Source of the DNA: an uncultured Clostridia bacterium
Lineage (GTDB): Bacteria; Bacillota; Clostridia; Oscillospirales; Acutalibacteraceae
Length of the DNA stretch: 64,000 nt
Assembly: GCA_947628665.1 (NCBI GenBank)
Contig: CANRAU010000002.1
Coordinates: 62,001 to 126,000 of the forward strand
Direction: 5' to 3'
The notes beneath the pieces are model-generated. The model was not told the DNA's origin. It was given only the letters and a program-made list of their open reading frames with translations, and searched no databases. The translations under genes were made by a program, and so were the position numbers. Of this stretch, positions 17,653 through 26,667 are shown one piece after another; position 1 is the first letter of the stretch; every line of letters starts with the position of its first letter.

Positions 17653-19566
17653 TTAAAAGCGCAGCCACTCGGCGACACTTGCGTCGGACGGCATTCTCCA
17701 GTCGCCGCGCGGGGAGAGGCTGACCGAACCGACCTTCGGCCCGTCCGGCAGGCAGGAACGCTTAAATTGATTGCTGAAAAAGCGTTGTAAAAACAACCGC
17801 AGCCAGCGCTTCAAATCCTCTTCCGAATATTGGCCGTCGAAGGCGCGCTTTGCCAAAAACAGCAGCTTTTCGGGCGGTGTGCCAAAGCGCAGGAAATGAT
17901 ACAAATAAAAATCGTGTACCGCATATGGGCCGAGCGTTTCCTCCGTCTTTTGACAAATCCGCCCCGACTCGTCGGGCGGGAGCAGCTCGGGGCTTACGGG
18001 CGTCGCCAAAACATCATACAAAATTTTAGCGGTCGCTTCGGGAAGCACGGAGGCTTCGTTTTCCACCAAATGCCGTACCAGCGTTTTGGGTACCCCGCCG
18101 TTTACATTGTACATGCTCATATGATCGGCGTTGTACGTACACCAGCCGAGCGCGAGTTCGCTCAAATCGCCCGTGCCGACTAAGATCGCACCGTTTTTAT
18201 TGGCGAGATCCATCAAAATCTGTGTGCGTTCGCGCGCCTGCGTGTTTTCATAGGTGATGTCATGGACTTGTGCGTCGTGTCCGATGTCATGCATATGCTG
18301 CAAGGCCGCGTCCCGAATCGGGATCTCCAGAAGCGTCGCTTTGCAGGCATGAACCAGTGCCACGGCATTTTGATAGGTGCGGTCGGTCGTACCGAAGCCC
18401 GGCATGGTCACAGCAAGAATGTTTTCCGGCGGCAGCTTTAGAATTTGCATGGCGCGGACGGTGACGAGTAGCGCCAGCGTGGAATCTAAACCGCCCGAAA
18501 TGCCGATGACCGTCTTTTGAAGTCCCGTGTGGGAAAGGCGTTTCGCAAGGCCGTGGCTTTGGATCGAGAGAATTTCTCTGCAGCGCGCGTGCTTTTCATT
18601 TTCGTTGGAGGGTACAAAGGGATACGCTTCAAATTCCCGCGTGACGGCTTCGGCGGGAAGCGGGGCAAGCGGAACACAGGCTTTTAAGATCGGATAGTCC
18701 GGGCTTGTTTGCGCATTGTCCTGAAAAGAACCGTCGCGCAGCCGTTCGGACAGCAGTCTGTCGATATCCACGCAGGCGGTCACGCGGCTGCCCGAAAAGG
18801 CAAAGCGTTCGCCCTCGGCCAAAACCGTACCGTTTTCCGCAATCGTACATGCGCCCGAATACACGAGATCGGTGGTCGATTCACCAACGCCCGCCGAAGC
18901 GTACACATACGCGCTGAAGGTTTTCGCGCTTTGCATACGGATAAGATCGCGGCGGTATTCATTTTTGGTTACGGATTCATTGCTTGCCGAAAGATTGACC
19001 AGCACATTTGCACCCGCAAGCGCCGCAAAAGTGCTCGGCGGCGCGGGAACCCACAGATCCTCGCAAATCTCCACACCCAAAATGACCGCATCCGAAAGTG
19101 CGATCAGGTTTTGCCCGAACGGCACGCGCTGCCCCGCCAGTGTTACGACATCCGTAAGCGCTTCTTCGCCGCTTGCAAACCAGCGCTTTTCGTAATATTC
19201 GCCGTAATTCGGCAGGTAGGTCTTTGGGATCACTGCCAGGATCGCGCCGTTTTGCACCACGGCGGCACAGTTATAAAGCCTTGCCTGCACACGCACAGGA
19301 AGCCCTACGCAGACGATGAAATCGCTGTCCTTTGTCGCTTGGCAGATTTGTTCCAGCGCGCTTTCGCAAGCCCGAAGCAGTGTCTTTTGCAGGAACAGGT
19401 CGCTGCAGGTGTAGCCGGAGAGATAAAGCTCGGGGAAAACCAAAATCTGCGTATGTTCGCGCTTTGCAGTTTGAATTTCTTCCAAAGCGTGTTTGGTATT
19501 TTCCTGCACGCCGCCCACGGTGACCCGAGGGGAAACGGCTGCAACCTTGATAAATCCGCTATTCAT
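17653..19566 (-). CDS. nadE: Glutamine-dependent NAD+ synthetase
   Basis: 637 residues. Amidates nicotinic acid adenine dinucleotide to NAD+. N-terminal nitrilase-type glutaminase domain (about 1-280) with the Glu-Lys-Cys triad in [28 protein letters not shown] and [10 protein letters not shown]-terminal synthetase domain with the PP-loop [10 protein letters not shown]. Frame is open 23 codons further upstream, but ATG 19566 gives the family N-terminus ([13 protein letters not shown]). Monocistronic, divergent from the aminotransferase gene. NaAD, its substrate, is also the starting compound of the LarB reaction encoded near 58.4 kb. Confidence 0.96.
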   Translation of the reverse strand: MNSGFIKVAAVSPRVTVGGVQENTKHALEEIQTAKREHTQILVFPELYLSGYTCSDLFLQKTLLRACESALEQICQATKDSDFIVCVGLPVRVQARLYNCAAVVQNGAILAVIPKTYLPNYGEYYEKRWFASGEEALTDVVTLAGQRVPFGQNLIALSDAVILGVEICEDLWVPAPPSTFAALAGANVLVNLSASNESVTKNEYRRDLIRMQSAKTFSAYVYASAGVGESTTDLVYSGACTIAENGTVLAEGERFAFSGSRVTACVDIDRLLSERLRDGSFQDNAQTSPDYPILKACVPLAPLPAEAVTREFEAYPFVPSNENEKHARCREILSIQSHGLAKRLSHTGLQKTVIGISGGLDSTLALLVTVRAMQILKLPPENILAVTMPGFGTTDRTYQNAVALVHACKATLLEIPIRDAALQHMHDIGHDAQVHDITYENTQARERTQILMDLANKNGAILVGTGDLSELALGWCTYNADHMSMYNVNGGVPKTLVRHLVENEASVLPEATAKILYDVLATPVSPELLPPDESGRICQKTEETLGPYAVHDFYLYHFLRFGTPPEKLLFLAKRAFDGQYSEEDLKRWLRLFLQRFFSNQFKRSCLPDGPKVGSVSLSPRGDWRMPSDASVAEWLRF

Positions 19567-19600
19567 GGTGAAAGCCCCACAGTCTGATAGAATATGTACT

Positions 19601-19629
19601 ATTATACCGAACTTTTTCGGCTTTATCAA
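19601..19629 (-). promoter_or_regulatory. Sigma-A promoter of nadE
   Basis: On the reverse strand: TTGATA (19629-19624), 17 bases, TATAAT (19606-19601), ending about 35 bases before the nadE start. Confidence 0.8.
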
Positions 19630-19641
19630 GTCCAATCCCCC

Positions 19642-19669
19642 TTGACAGATATGCTATAATAATTAAAAT
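19642..19669 (+). promoter_or_regulatory. Likely promoter of the aminotransferase gene
   Basis: TTGACA (19642-19647), 16 bases, TAAAAT (19664-19669). A TATAAT at 19655 is too close to this -35 to pair with it. Confidence 0.55.
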
Positions 19670-19719
19670 AATAGAAAATAGAAATTTCGGACATCCGTAA
19701 AATGTGTATAGGTGATTGT

Positions 19720-20937
19720 ATGCGGGAATTTGAAAAATCTCATAAGCTGGATAATGTTTGTTATGATATTCGCGGTCCGGTTATGGACGAGGCGGACAGA
19801 ATGATCGCCGACGGTGTGGAAATTTTGAAATTGAACATCGGGAATCCTGCCGCCTTTAACTTCACCGCGCCCGATGAGATCATTCAGGATATGATCTACA
19901 CCCTGCGCAATGCGGAAGGGTATTCCGATTCCAAGGGTATTTTTTCCGCGCGCAAAGCGATTATGCAGTACTGTCAGATCAAGCACATCCCGAACGTCGG
20001 GATCAACGATATTTACACGGGCAACGGCGTCAGCGAGCTCATCACCATGTCTATGCAGGGGCTTTTAAACAGCGGCGACGAGATTTTGGTACCTTCACCC
20101 GATTATCCGCTTTGGACGGCGTCCATTACGCTTGCGGGCGGCACACCCGTGCATTATATGTGCGACGAGCAAAATGAGTGGAACCCGGATATCGAGGATA
20201 TACGTAAAAAGGTCACGAAAAACACAAAAGGTATCGTGATTATCAACCCCAACAACCCCACCGGCGCTTTGTATTCCAAGGAAATTTTGGAAGAGATTGT
20301 ACAGATTGCCCGTGAAAACGAACTGATTTTGTTTTCCGATGAAATCTATGACCGTTTGGTCATGGACGGGCTTACGCACACGGCGACTGCATCCTTAGCG
20401 CCGGACGTACCCTGTGTGACGTTCAACGGGCTTTCCAAATCGCACCGTGTAGCGGGCTTCCGCTGCGGCTGGATGTGCATCAGCGGCGACAAAAAGAAGA
20501 TCAAGGGCTACATAGAAGGCTTGAATCTGCTTTCCTCCATGCGCCTGTGTTCCAATGTCCCTGCGCAGCAGATCATTCAAACGGCGCTCGGCGGCTATCA
20601 AAGCGTCGACGTGCTTCTAAAACCGGGTGGGCGAATCTATGAGCAGCGCGAATGTATATACAACGCCCTGCAAGAGATCGATGGCGTTTCGGTCGTGAAG
20701 CCGAAAGCGGCATTTTATATTTTCCCGAAATTTGACAAAAATAAATTCAATATCCATGATGACGAACGCCTTGTATTGGATTTCCTGCGAAAGAAGAAGA
20801 TCCTTTTAACGCACGGCCGCGCTTTCAATTACCCGGAACCCGACCATGTGCGCATCATTTATCTGCCGAGCGTCAAAAAGCTGACCGAGACGGCAAATGC
20901 GCTCGCCGATTTCTTAAAGGACTATTCGCAAGCCTAA
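19720..20937 (+). CDS. alaA: AlaA-type pyridoxal-phosphate alanine aminotransferase
   Basis: 405 residues, class I/II fold-type I aminotransferase. Pyruvate/glutamate-alanine transamination is the role assigned to this subfamily. Markers: LNIGNPAAFNF at the start, GNGVSELI, INPNNPTGALYS, SDEIYDRLV and the PLP-lysine region FNGLSKSHRVAGFRCGW. Start ATG 20-base region: aggtg lies five bases before ATG 19720; the ATG at 19702 lacks a ribosome site. The AlaA/AlaT subfamily is the best match by the N-terminal KLDNVCYDIRGPV block; a broader-specificity transaminase cannot be excluded. Confidence 0.88.
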   Translation: MREFEKSHKLDNVCYDIRGPVMDEADRMIADGVEILKLNIGNPAAFNFTAPDEIIQDMIYTLRNAEGYSDSKGIFSARKAIMQYCQIKHIPNVGINDIYTGNGVSELITMSMQGLLNSGDEILVPSPDYPLWTASITLAGGTPVHYMCDEQNEWNPDIEDIRKKVTKNTKGIVIINPNNPTGALYSKEILEEIVQIARENELILFSDEIYDRLVMDGLTHTATASLAPDVPCVTFNGLSKSHRVAGFRCGWMCISGDKKKIKGYIEGLNLLSSMRLCSNVPAQQIIQTALGGYQSVDVLLKPGGRIYEQRECIYNALQEIDGVSVVKPKAAFYIFPKFDKNKFNIHDDERLVLDFLRKKKILLTHGRAFNYPEPDHVRIIYLPSVKKLTETANALADFLKDYSQA

Positions 20938-20958
20938 AAAGGAAATTTGCACAAAGAA

Positions 20959-20988
20959 CAGCCTGCCGGAGATACCTCCGACAGGCTG
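20959..20988. terminator. Terminator between convergent genes
   Basis: cagcctg (20959) pairs with caggctg (ends 20988), with an inner cggag/ctccg stem. Lies between the convergent aminotransferase and SASP genes; flanking T-rich sequence is modest on both strands. Confidence 0.6.
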
Positions 20989-21015
20989 CATTTGTCCGAA
21001 AACTTCTCAACGAAC

Positions 21016-21207
21016 TTATTTCATGCCGTCTTCATAAGACTGGATCATCTTTTTAACCATCTGACCGCCGACAGAGCCTGCCTGCTTCGAGGTGAGGTCA
21101 CCATTGTAACCCTGCTTCAGATTTACGCCCACTTCAGAAGCCGCTTCCATCTTGAATCTGTCAAGAGCAGCACGCGCCTCAGGGACAACATTCTTTCTGC
21201 TTGCCAC
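21016..21207 (-). CDS. Small acid-soluble spore protein, alpha/beta type
   Basis: 63 residues. SASPs coat spore DNA and protect it from UV and chemicals. The GPR-protease region (KMEAASEVGV, cleavage within this type of sequence) and the second family signature (GYNGDLTSKQAGSVGGQMVKKMI) are both present. Start GTG 21207 gives MASRKNVVPEAR, the normal N-terminus, with ggag about ten bases upstream; the frame runs 7 codons further without a start signal. Expected to be forespore (sigma-G) controlled, but I found no convincing sigma-G promoter. Confidence 0.95.
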   Translation of the reverse strand: MASRKNVVPEARAALDRFKMEAASEVGVNLKQGYNGDLTSKQAGSVGGQMVKKMIQSYEDGMK

Positions 21208-21358
21208 TGTAAACACTCTCCTTTGCATTAGAATTTGCGTTTGCAGTAGTAGTTTTATCGAATACGCATGCGTTATTACAGAAAATAACTTCTTGTTTTT
21301 CCATAATTTGATATTTTAATCCGATTAAAAACGTTATATTCACCAAAGCGCTATATAG

Positions 21359-21387
21359 GCATAATCTCCTTATATTTTTCATATGTA
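21359..21387 (+). promoter_or_regulatory. Possible sigma-E type promoter of spoIIID
   Basis: GCATAAT (21359-21365) fits the sigma-E -35 (KMATAWW); 14 bases later CATATGTA (21380-21387) shares CATA with the -10. Bacillus spoIIID is sigma-E controlled. The -10 match is partial. Confidence 0.4.
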
Positions 21388-21416
21388 TGATTGACAGACG
21401 TAAGGAGGGCTTGGTT

Positions 21417-21674
21417 TTGAAAGATACAGTGGAAGACCGCGCGATTGAATTAGGCGAATATATCGTAGAAAATAAAGCGACCGTGCGTGCCGCGGCAAAA
21501 AAATTCGGCATCAGCAAAAGCACCGTACATATGGATGTTGCCCAAAGATTGCAGAAAATCAGTCCCGGGCTTTACAGCGAAGTGCGCGAGGTACTCGATG
21601 TAAACAAAGCCCAGCGGCACATTCGCGGCGGCCTTGCCACGCGGGAAAAATACAGAGGCGGGAACGAAACCTGA
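21417..21674 (+). CDS. spoIIID: Sporulation transcription factor SpoIIID
   Basis: 85 residues, a small DNA-binding regulator that tunes sigma-E and sigma-K genes in the mother cell. The helix-turn-helix is in TVRAAAKKFGISKSTVHMDV (about 26-45) and the C-terminal basic block is AQRHIRGGLATREKYRGG. I start at TTG 21417 because ggaggg is seven bases upstream and the resulting N-terminus aligns with SpoIIID; ATG 21387 has no ribosome site. Single-gene transcript closed by a terminator. Confidence 0.94.
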   Translation: MKDTVEDRAIELGEYIVENKATVRAAAKKFGISKSTVHMDVAQRLQKISPGLYSEVREVLDVNKAQRHIRGGLATREKYRGGNET

Positions 21675-21678
21675 ATTT

Positions 21679-21713
21679 TAGCGCGGTCTTTTTCGGGATC
21701 GCGTTAATTTTTT
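21679..21713 (+). terminator. Terminator of spoIIID
   Basis: tagcgcggtc (21679-21688) pairs with gatcgcgtta (21697-21706), ten pairs with two G-U, followed by a T-run to 21713. Confidence 0.75.
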
Positions 21714-21766
21714 GCTTTCCCCAATGGATTTTTATGGCAAATGAATCGAAAAAATGAAAATAAGCC

Positions 21767-21795
21767 TTGTCATTCACAGAATTTTTTTATATAAT
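21767..21795 (+). promoter_or_regulatory. Sigma-A promoter of ileS
   Basis: TTGTCA (21767-21772), 17 bases, TATAAT (21790-21795). The leader to the GTG start is only about 30 bases, so no T-box fits between them. Confidence 0.85.
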
Positions 21796-21832
21796 CTATT
21801 TTGTATGGAATGCGAAAGGTGGAAACAATAAC

Positions 21833-24800
21833 GTGGCTGAAGAAAAGAACAGGTTTATTGCGCTTGAGCATGAGGTAATGGATTTTTGGGAGCGGGAAAA
21901 GTGCTTTGAAAAGCTGGTTGCCAAAAACAAAGGCAAGCCGATGTTTCGCTTTTTGGATGGGCCGATCACCGCGAACAATCCTATGGGAATTCACCATGCA
22001 TGGGGCAGAACCATTAAGGATGTCTTTATTCGCTATCATGCTTTGAACGGATATGACTGCCGTTATCAAAACGGATTTGACTCGCAGGGGCTTTGGGTCG
22101 AGGTCGAGGTCGAAAAAGCGCTTGGCTTCAAAACCAAAAAGGATATCGAAGAATACGGCATGGACAAGTTTACCAAGGCCTGCAAGGATCGCGTCCGTCA
22201 TTTTTCGGGCATCATAACCGAGCAGTCCAAGCGCCTTGGCCAATGGATGGATTGGGACAATTCTTATTATACCAATACCGATGAAAATATCGGCGGCATT
22301 TGGTATTTCTTAAAAAAATGCGATGAAAACGGCTGGATTCAGCGCGAATACAAGCCCATGCCCTGGTGTCCGCGCTGCGGCACGTCGCTTTCCGAGCATG
22401 AAATGACCGGCTCTTACAAGCTGATGACGCACAATTCCGTTTTCTTCAAGCTGCCCATTGCGGAATTAAACAGCAAAATGCTGGTTTGGACGACGACCCC
22501 GTGGACACTTTCCTCCAATGTGGCGTTGGCGGTCAACCCCGACATCGATTATGTGGAGGTTAAGGTCAAGAGCGACGAACAGACTCTGATTTTGGCCAAA
22601 AATGCGATCTCCCATTTGGGTGACGATAAGGTGGAAGTCCTGCGCGGCTTCAAGGGCGAGGAGCTTGTGGGGCTGCATTACGAGACCTGCTTCCCGAATC
22701 TTCCCGCACAGGCGGGCATCGACCATGTGATCGTTCCGTGGGAGGACGTGGCCGCGGATGAAGGTACGGGCGTGGTACACATCGCGCCCGGCTGCGGTAT
22801 TGAGGACTTTGAACTTGGCGAGCGTTTGGGGCTTGCGAAGGTTATGCCCATAGACGACATGGGTATTTACCTGGAAGGCTTTGACTGGATGACCGGGAAA
22901 GACAGCCACACCATAGCAGATGAGGTGTTCGCACATTTGGATGCGGACAACAAGCTCTATAAAATCGAACCCCATGAACACAGCTATCCCGTTTGCTGGC
23001 GCTGCAAATCCGAAGTCGTTTTCCGTTTAGTACCCGCATGGTATATCCGTACCGAGGAATTGAAGCCGCGCTTGATGGCGGCTGCGGATTCCGTACAATG
23101 GGAACCCGCTTCCAACGGCAAACGTATGCATGACTGGCTCGCCAATATGGGCGACTGGAATATTTCGAGAAAACGCTATTACGGTATGCCGTTGCCGTTT
23201 TATCCCTGTGAATGCGGACACGTTACGGTGGTTGGCTCGCGGCAGGAGCTGCGCGATTTGGCGGTCGATCCCGAAAAAGTCGATGCGCTGCCCGAACTGC
23301 ACAGACCGTGGGTAGACACGGTGCAGATCCGCTGCCCGCATTGCGGCAAGCCTGTTTCCCGTATTTCCGAAATCGGCGACGTTTGGCTGGATGCGGGTAT
23401 CGTGCCGTTCTCCACACTGGGCTTTTTCCGCGACAAAGAAGAATGGAAGAAGAATTACCCCGCCGAATGGGTCACCGAAATGCACGAGCAAGTGCGTTTG
23501 TGGTTCTATTCGATGCTCTTTATGAGCGTGGTATTGGAAGATAAAGCGCCGTACCAAAGGGTGCTGACCAACAGCGCCGTTGTGGCGGAGGACGGAACGA
23601 AATTCTCCAAAACGGGCTTTATGATCCAATTCGACGAGGCGGCGGAGAAAATCGGCGCGGACACCATTCGGTATCTCTATGCGGGCGCGCCCGTATCGAA
23701 CGATGTGCGTTTCGGCTATAATCTCGGCGATGAGGCGCGGCGCAAGCTGCTTTCGTATTGGAATATTTTCACATTCTTTGATACCTATGCCAAAATCGAT
23801 AAGCCGAATTTTGAGGGCTATACGCTCGACAAATCCGCAATGTCGCCCACTGATCGATGGCTGGCCGTGCGCACCAACGCATTTTTACAGCGCGCCAAGG
23901 CTTGCTATGACGATTACAAGGTCTATTTGCTGATTCGCGATTTTGAGAGCTTTGTAGACGATATTTCCAACTGGTATATCCGTACCAACCGCCGCCGTTT
24001 CTGGAAAGCCGACGACGAGCAGGATAAAATGCTCGCGTATTGGGTGCTGTTTTACGCGCTCAATACCGCAACGCAGGTCATGGCGCCCGTAATTCCGTTT
24101 ATGACAGAGTACATTTGGCAGAACTGCACACGCAAGGTGCTGCCTTCCTCTGCGATCTCCGTACACCTGAGCGATTGGCCGACGCCTATCGAAGGATTTG
24201 AAGATGACGGCATTCTCGAACAGACGGCGCTTGTCCGCGAGACGATTGCCGTGGCCATGCGCCTGCGCAACGAGCAGCAGCTGAAGGTTCGCCAGCCCTT
24301 GGCGGCTATGTACGTGTGCAGTGACAAGGAAAAGGCGGATAAAATCCGCACCTTTGAAAAGAATATTCTTGACGAGCTCAACATCAAATCCATAGAATAT
24401 TTGGATTCCGTTGACGCGCTGGAGGATAAATACCTGACGGTCAACTTCCGTGTAGCGGGCGCTGTCCTCAAGCAGAATGTCAACAAAATGAAGCAGACGC
24501 TCGAAACCCTTTCGGCGGAGGATATGGCAAAGGCCGTAAAGGCAGTTGAAGCGGGCGGCGCAGTCTCTGTCCCCGGTTGGGAGGAAGCCTATGACAGCTC
24601 AATCTTCACGGTATCCTCCAAGACACGCGAAGGAATCGTCTCCGCAAAGCTCACAGACGGCGATGTGGTCGTTGCCATTCATACGACGCTCAGCGACGAT
24701 TTGATCCGCGAAGGCATTGTGCGCGATGTTATTCGCCAGTGCCAGCTGCTTCGCAAAGAGGCGGGATATGAGGTCGAGCAGCGCGTGCGTTTGGCCGTTT

Positions 24801-24967
24801 CCACGGAGAATGCGGAGATTTTGACCGCGCTTCATGAAAAGCAGTCCTATATGGAAGCGGAGCTTCTCGCAGAAGCCGTATTGTTTAACGAGACGCTTAC
24901 CGCAGATTTGGAAAAACAGGTGGATATAGCCGACGGCAGCGTAAAGCTGGCCGTCCAAAAAGCCTAA
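21833..24967 (+). CDS. ileS: Isoleucyl-tRNA synthetase, IleS2-like with GxHH signature
   Basis: 1044 residues, class I synthetase that charges tRNA-Ile. Full length, with editing (CP1) and anticodon domains and cysteine pairs such as CPRCG, CWRC and CPHCG. The first class signature, normally HxGH, reads G52-I53-H54-H55 in NNPMGIHHAWGRTIKD; aligned on the following TIKD, the first and third positions are swapped. The KMSKS loop is KFSKT (about 589-593). The length and the RTIKD block fit the eukaryote-like IleS2 branch. Swapped GxHH has been described in IleS2 enzymes with very high mupirocin resistance. Start GTG 21833 follows aaggtgg; the upstream ATG in frame lies inside the promoter region. 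Confidence 0.95.
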   Translation: MAEEKNRFIALEHEVMDFWEREKCFEKLVAKNKGKPMFRFLDGPITANNPMGIHHAWGRTIKDVFIRYHALNGYDCRYQNGFDSQGLWVEVEVEKALGFKTKKDIEEYGMDKFTKACKDRVRHFSGIITEQSKRLGQWMDWDNSYYTNTDENIGGIWYFLKKCDENGWIQREYKPMPWCPRCGTSLSEHEMTGSYKLMTHNSVFFKLPIAELNSKMLVWTTTPWTLSSNVALAVNPDIDYVEVKVKSDEQTLILAKNAISHLGDDKVEVLRGFKGEELVGLHYETCFPNLPAQAGIDHVIVPWEDVAADEGTGVVHIAPGCGIEDFELGERLGLAKVMPIDDMGIYLEGFDWMTGKDSHTIADEVFAHLDADNKLYKIEPHEHSYPVCWRCKSEVVFRLVPAWYIRTEELKPRLMAAADSVQWEPASNGKRMHDWLANMGDWNISRKRYYGMPLPFYPCECGHVTVVGSRQELRDLAVDPEKVDALPELHRPWVDTVQIRCPHCGKPVSRISEIGDVWLDAGIVPFSTLGFFRDKEEWKKNYPAEWVTEMHEQVRLWFYSMLFMSVVLEDKAPYQRVLTNSAVVAEDGTKFSKTGFMIQFDEAAEKIGADTIRYLYAGAPVSNDVRFGYNLGDEARRKLLSYWNIFTFFDTYAKIDKPNFEGYTLDKSAMSPTDRWLAVRTNAFLQRAKACYDDYKVYLLIRDFESFVDDISNWYIRTNRRRFWKADDEQDKMLAYWVLFYALNTATQVMAPVIPFMTEYIWQNCTRKVLPSSAISVHLSDWPTPIEGFEDDGILEQTALVRETIAVAMRLRNEQQLKVRQPLAAMYVCSDKEKADKIRTFEKNILDELNIKSIEYLDSVDALEDKYLTVNFRVAGAVLKQNVNKMKQTLETLSAEDMAKAVKAVEAGGAVSVPGWEEAYDSSIFTVSSKTREGIVSAKLTDGDVVVAIHTTLSDDLIREGIVRDVIRQCQLLRKEAGYEVEQRVRLAVSTENAEILTALHEKQSYMEAELLAEAVLFNETLTADLEKQVDIADGSVKLAVQKA

Positions 24968-24978
24968 GGAGGATAACT

Positions 24979-25185
24979 ATGTTAAAGGAAGTCACAAAAG
25001 ACATGACCATCGGCGACGTGCTGGACGCCGACAGAGAAACCGTGCCGTTCTTTTTGGAAATGGGTATGCATTGCCTTGGCTGTCCGGCGTCTCGTGGAGA
25101 GAGCATTGCGGAAGCCTGCGCGGTACACGGCGTAGATGCGGACGATCTGGTTGATAAGATCAATGAATTTCTGAAAAACAAATAA
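24979..25185 (+). CDS. DUF1858 domain protein
   Basis: 68 residues. The family signature is the Cys pair in the pattern GMHCLGCPASRGESI (C-x2-C at about residues 31-34), preceded by MTIGDVLDADRETVPFFLEMG. Related domains occur at the N-terminus of ScdA/RIC-type and hybrid-cluster-associated proteins, where a redox-active disulfide or metal role is suspected. Here it is a stand-alone protein with a strong ribosome site (aaggagg) 11 bases after ileS, so it is expressed with it. Function is unknown. Confidence 0.88.
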   Translation: MLKEVTKDMTIGDVLDADRETVPFFLEMGMHCLGCPASRGESIAEACAVHGVDADDLVDKINEFLKNK

Positions 25186-25197
25186 AATTTTAGGGCG

Positions 25198-25240
25198 GGG
25201 GATGTGGCGTTGCTTTTGTCACATCCCCATTATTTCTTTT
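25198..25240 (+). terminator. Terminator upstream of trmK
   Basis: ggggatgtg (25198-25206) pairs perfectly with cacatcccc (25220-25228), followed by attatttctttt. Ends three bases before the trmK ATG. Confidence 0.8.
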
Positions 25241-25243
25241 GCT

Positions 25244-25921
25244 ATGCTGAAACTTACGAATCGTCTAAAGCAGGTTGCGGATTTTGTCGAACCGTGCGAT
25301 TGCATGGCGGACATCGGCACGGATCACGCGTATTTGCCCGCATGGCTTATTTTACAAGGGGTCGTAAAACGCGCGATTGCTTCGGATATTCATCCGCTTC
25401 CGCTTCAAAACGCGCAAAAAACGATAGGCCGATACGGACTGCAGGACAAAATTGCATTGCGGCTCTCGGACGGGCTTACGGAATTTTCTCCGCGTGACGG
25501 CGTGCAGACCTTTGTATTTGCGGGTATGGGCGGCGAACTGATCGCCGATATGCTCAGCAGCACGCCGTGGCTTTGTACGCCGCAGACTGATTTGGTTTTA
25601 CAGCCGATGACGCATTTTGAGGACGTTCGACGCGCTTTGGGCAAATTCGGGTTTACCATCGTTTCCGAAGCTGCGGCGGAGGAGGGGAAACGGCTCTATC
25701 TGGTGATCCGCGCAAAGTACAGCGGAGAGGTATGCGATTTTCCCGAATGGTTCTGTTATGCTGGGCTTTTAGCGAAAAGTGAAGCGCAGACTGACCGTAT
25801 GCTGCTTCAAAAAATCCTTGCAAGGCTTCAAAAAAAGGCGGACGCCTTGCGGGGAGTAGAAGCGATAGAGAGCGCACGGCTGTCGGCGCTCATCAAGGAG
25901 ATACAAAATGAAAGCTGCTGA
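25244..25921 (+). CDS. trmK: tRNA (adenine-22-N1)-methyltransferase TrmK
   Basis: 225 residues. SAM-dependent methyltransferase for m1A22 in bacterial tRNA, limited mostly to Gram-positives. SAM motif I is MADIGTDHAYLP (about residues 21-32), followed by ASDIHPLPLQNA and the FAGMGGELI motif. ATG 25244 gives the family start (MLKLTNRLKQVADFV), but no ribosome site is visible and the codon follows a terminator U-tract. The alternative ATG 25202 would add 14 residues that do not fit the family. The 3' end overlaps the Nif3 gene by 14 bases; this pairing (yqfN-yqfO) is conserved in Bacillus. Confidence 0.9.
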   Translation: MLKLTNRLKQVADFVEPCDCMADIGTDHAYLPAWLILQGVVKRAIASDIHPLPLQNAQKTIGRYGLQDKIALRLSDGLTEFSPRDGVQTFVFAGMGGELIADMLSSTPWLCTPQTDLVLQPMTHFEDVRRALGKFGFTIVSEAAAEEGKRLYLVIRAKYSGEVCDFPEWFCYAGLLAKSEAQTDRMLLQKILARLQKKADALRGVEAIESARLSALIKEIQNESC

Positions 25922-26648
25922 GATTTTTGCATACATAGATTCTTTCGCACCGTTTGCGGAGCAAGCGGCTTGGGACAACAGCGGCTTTCAGGTCGGCGAA
26001 CCGCAAAAAGAAGTGCGCAGAATTCTTTTTGCGCTCGACGCGAGCGCCGCACTCGTGCGGGAAGCGGCAGACAAAAATATCGATTTGATTGTAACGCATC
26101 ATCCGTTTTTGTTTACGCCGCGAAAACAGTTGACGGGCGACGACCCCGCCTATCTTGCCGCGAAGCATCAAATTGCGGTGATCTCGGCGCACACTTCCTA
26201 TGATTGCACCCCCGGCGGCGTCAATGACGTGCTGGCAGAGATTCTGGGGCTTCACAATATCCGTCCGTCTGTTTGCGGGCAGTTTCGTTTGGGCGAGATC
26301 GAACCGCAACCCGCTTTGGATTTTGCAAAGACAGTCCAAGAAAAGCTCTGCGCATCCGTTTCTCTTGTATTGCCTGAAAAGAACGTGACCTGCGTGGCGG
26401 TTTGCGGCGGCGCAGGTGCGGATTTTATAAACCCTGCCGCCGAACAGGGCGCCGATTTATTGATTACGGGCGAAGCCAAGCACCACGAACTGTTAGATGC
26501 GTCGGAACGCGGCATTTCCGTAATCTGCGCGGGGCATTTCGAGACGGAGATCCCCGCCGTGCGCGCGTTGCTTTCTCGGGTACAGGCGGCTTTCCCGCAG
26601 GCGGAATGCGTGCTTTCCGAACAGCGTTCGCCCATACGGCACATTTAA
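25908..26648 (+). CDS. Nif3-like dinuclear metal centre protein (YqfO family)
   Basis: 246 residues. The Nif3/YqfO family has a two-metal site; here its ligands appear in THHPFLF (about residues 63-69), HTSYD and, near the C-terminus, GHFETE. The family is often labelled GTP cyclohydrolase I type 2, but that activity is not secure, and a canonical FolE is encoded at 43.0 kb in this window. Overlaps trmK, the same partner as in Bacillus, suggesting a shared role in tRNA or nucleotide metabolism. This is the short form without the PII-like insert found in B. subtilis YqfO. Confidence 0.9.
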   Translation: MKAAEIFAYIDSFAPFAEQAAWDNSGFQVGEPQKEVRRILFALDASAALVREAADKNIDLIVTHHPFLFTPRKQLTGDDPAYLAAKHQIAVISAHTSYDCTPGGVNDVLAEILGLHNIRPSVCGQFRLGEIEPQPALDFAKTVQEKLCASVSLVLPEKNVTCVAVCGGAGADFINPAAEQGADLLITGEAKHHELLDASERGISVICAGHFETEIPAVRALLSRVQAAFPQAECVLSEQRSPIRHI

Positions 26649-26667
26649 GCAAAAAAGGAACTGTACT

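Noticed and set aside
18709..19587. 292-codon forward open frame across nadE
   Set aside because: Antisense to a full-length, motif-complete nadE; no promoter or ribosome site.
19642..19660. TTGACA and TATAAT before the aminotransferase as one promoter
   Set aside because: Only seven bases separate them. TTGACA with TAAAAT at 19664 is a better pair.
21229..21330. Sigma-G promoter for the SASP gene
   Set aside because: Candidate AATTCTA and GTATT/GATAA elements do not combine at the required spacing, so no site is listed.
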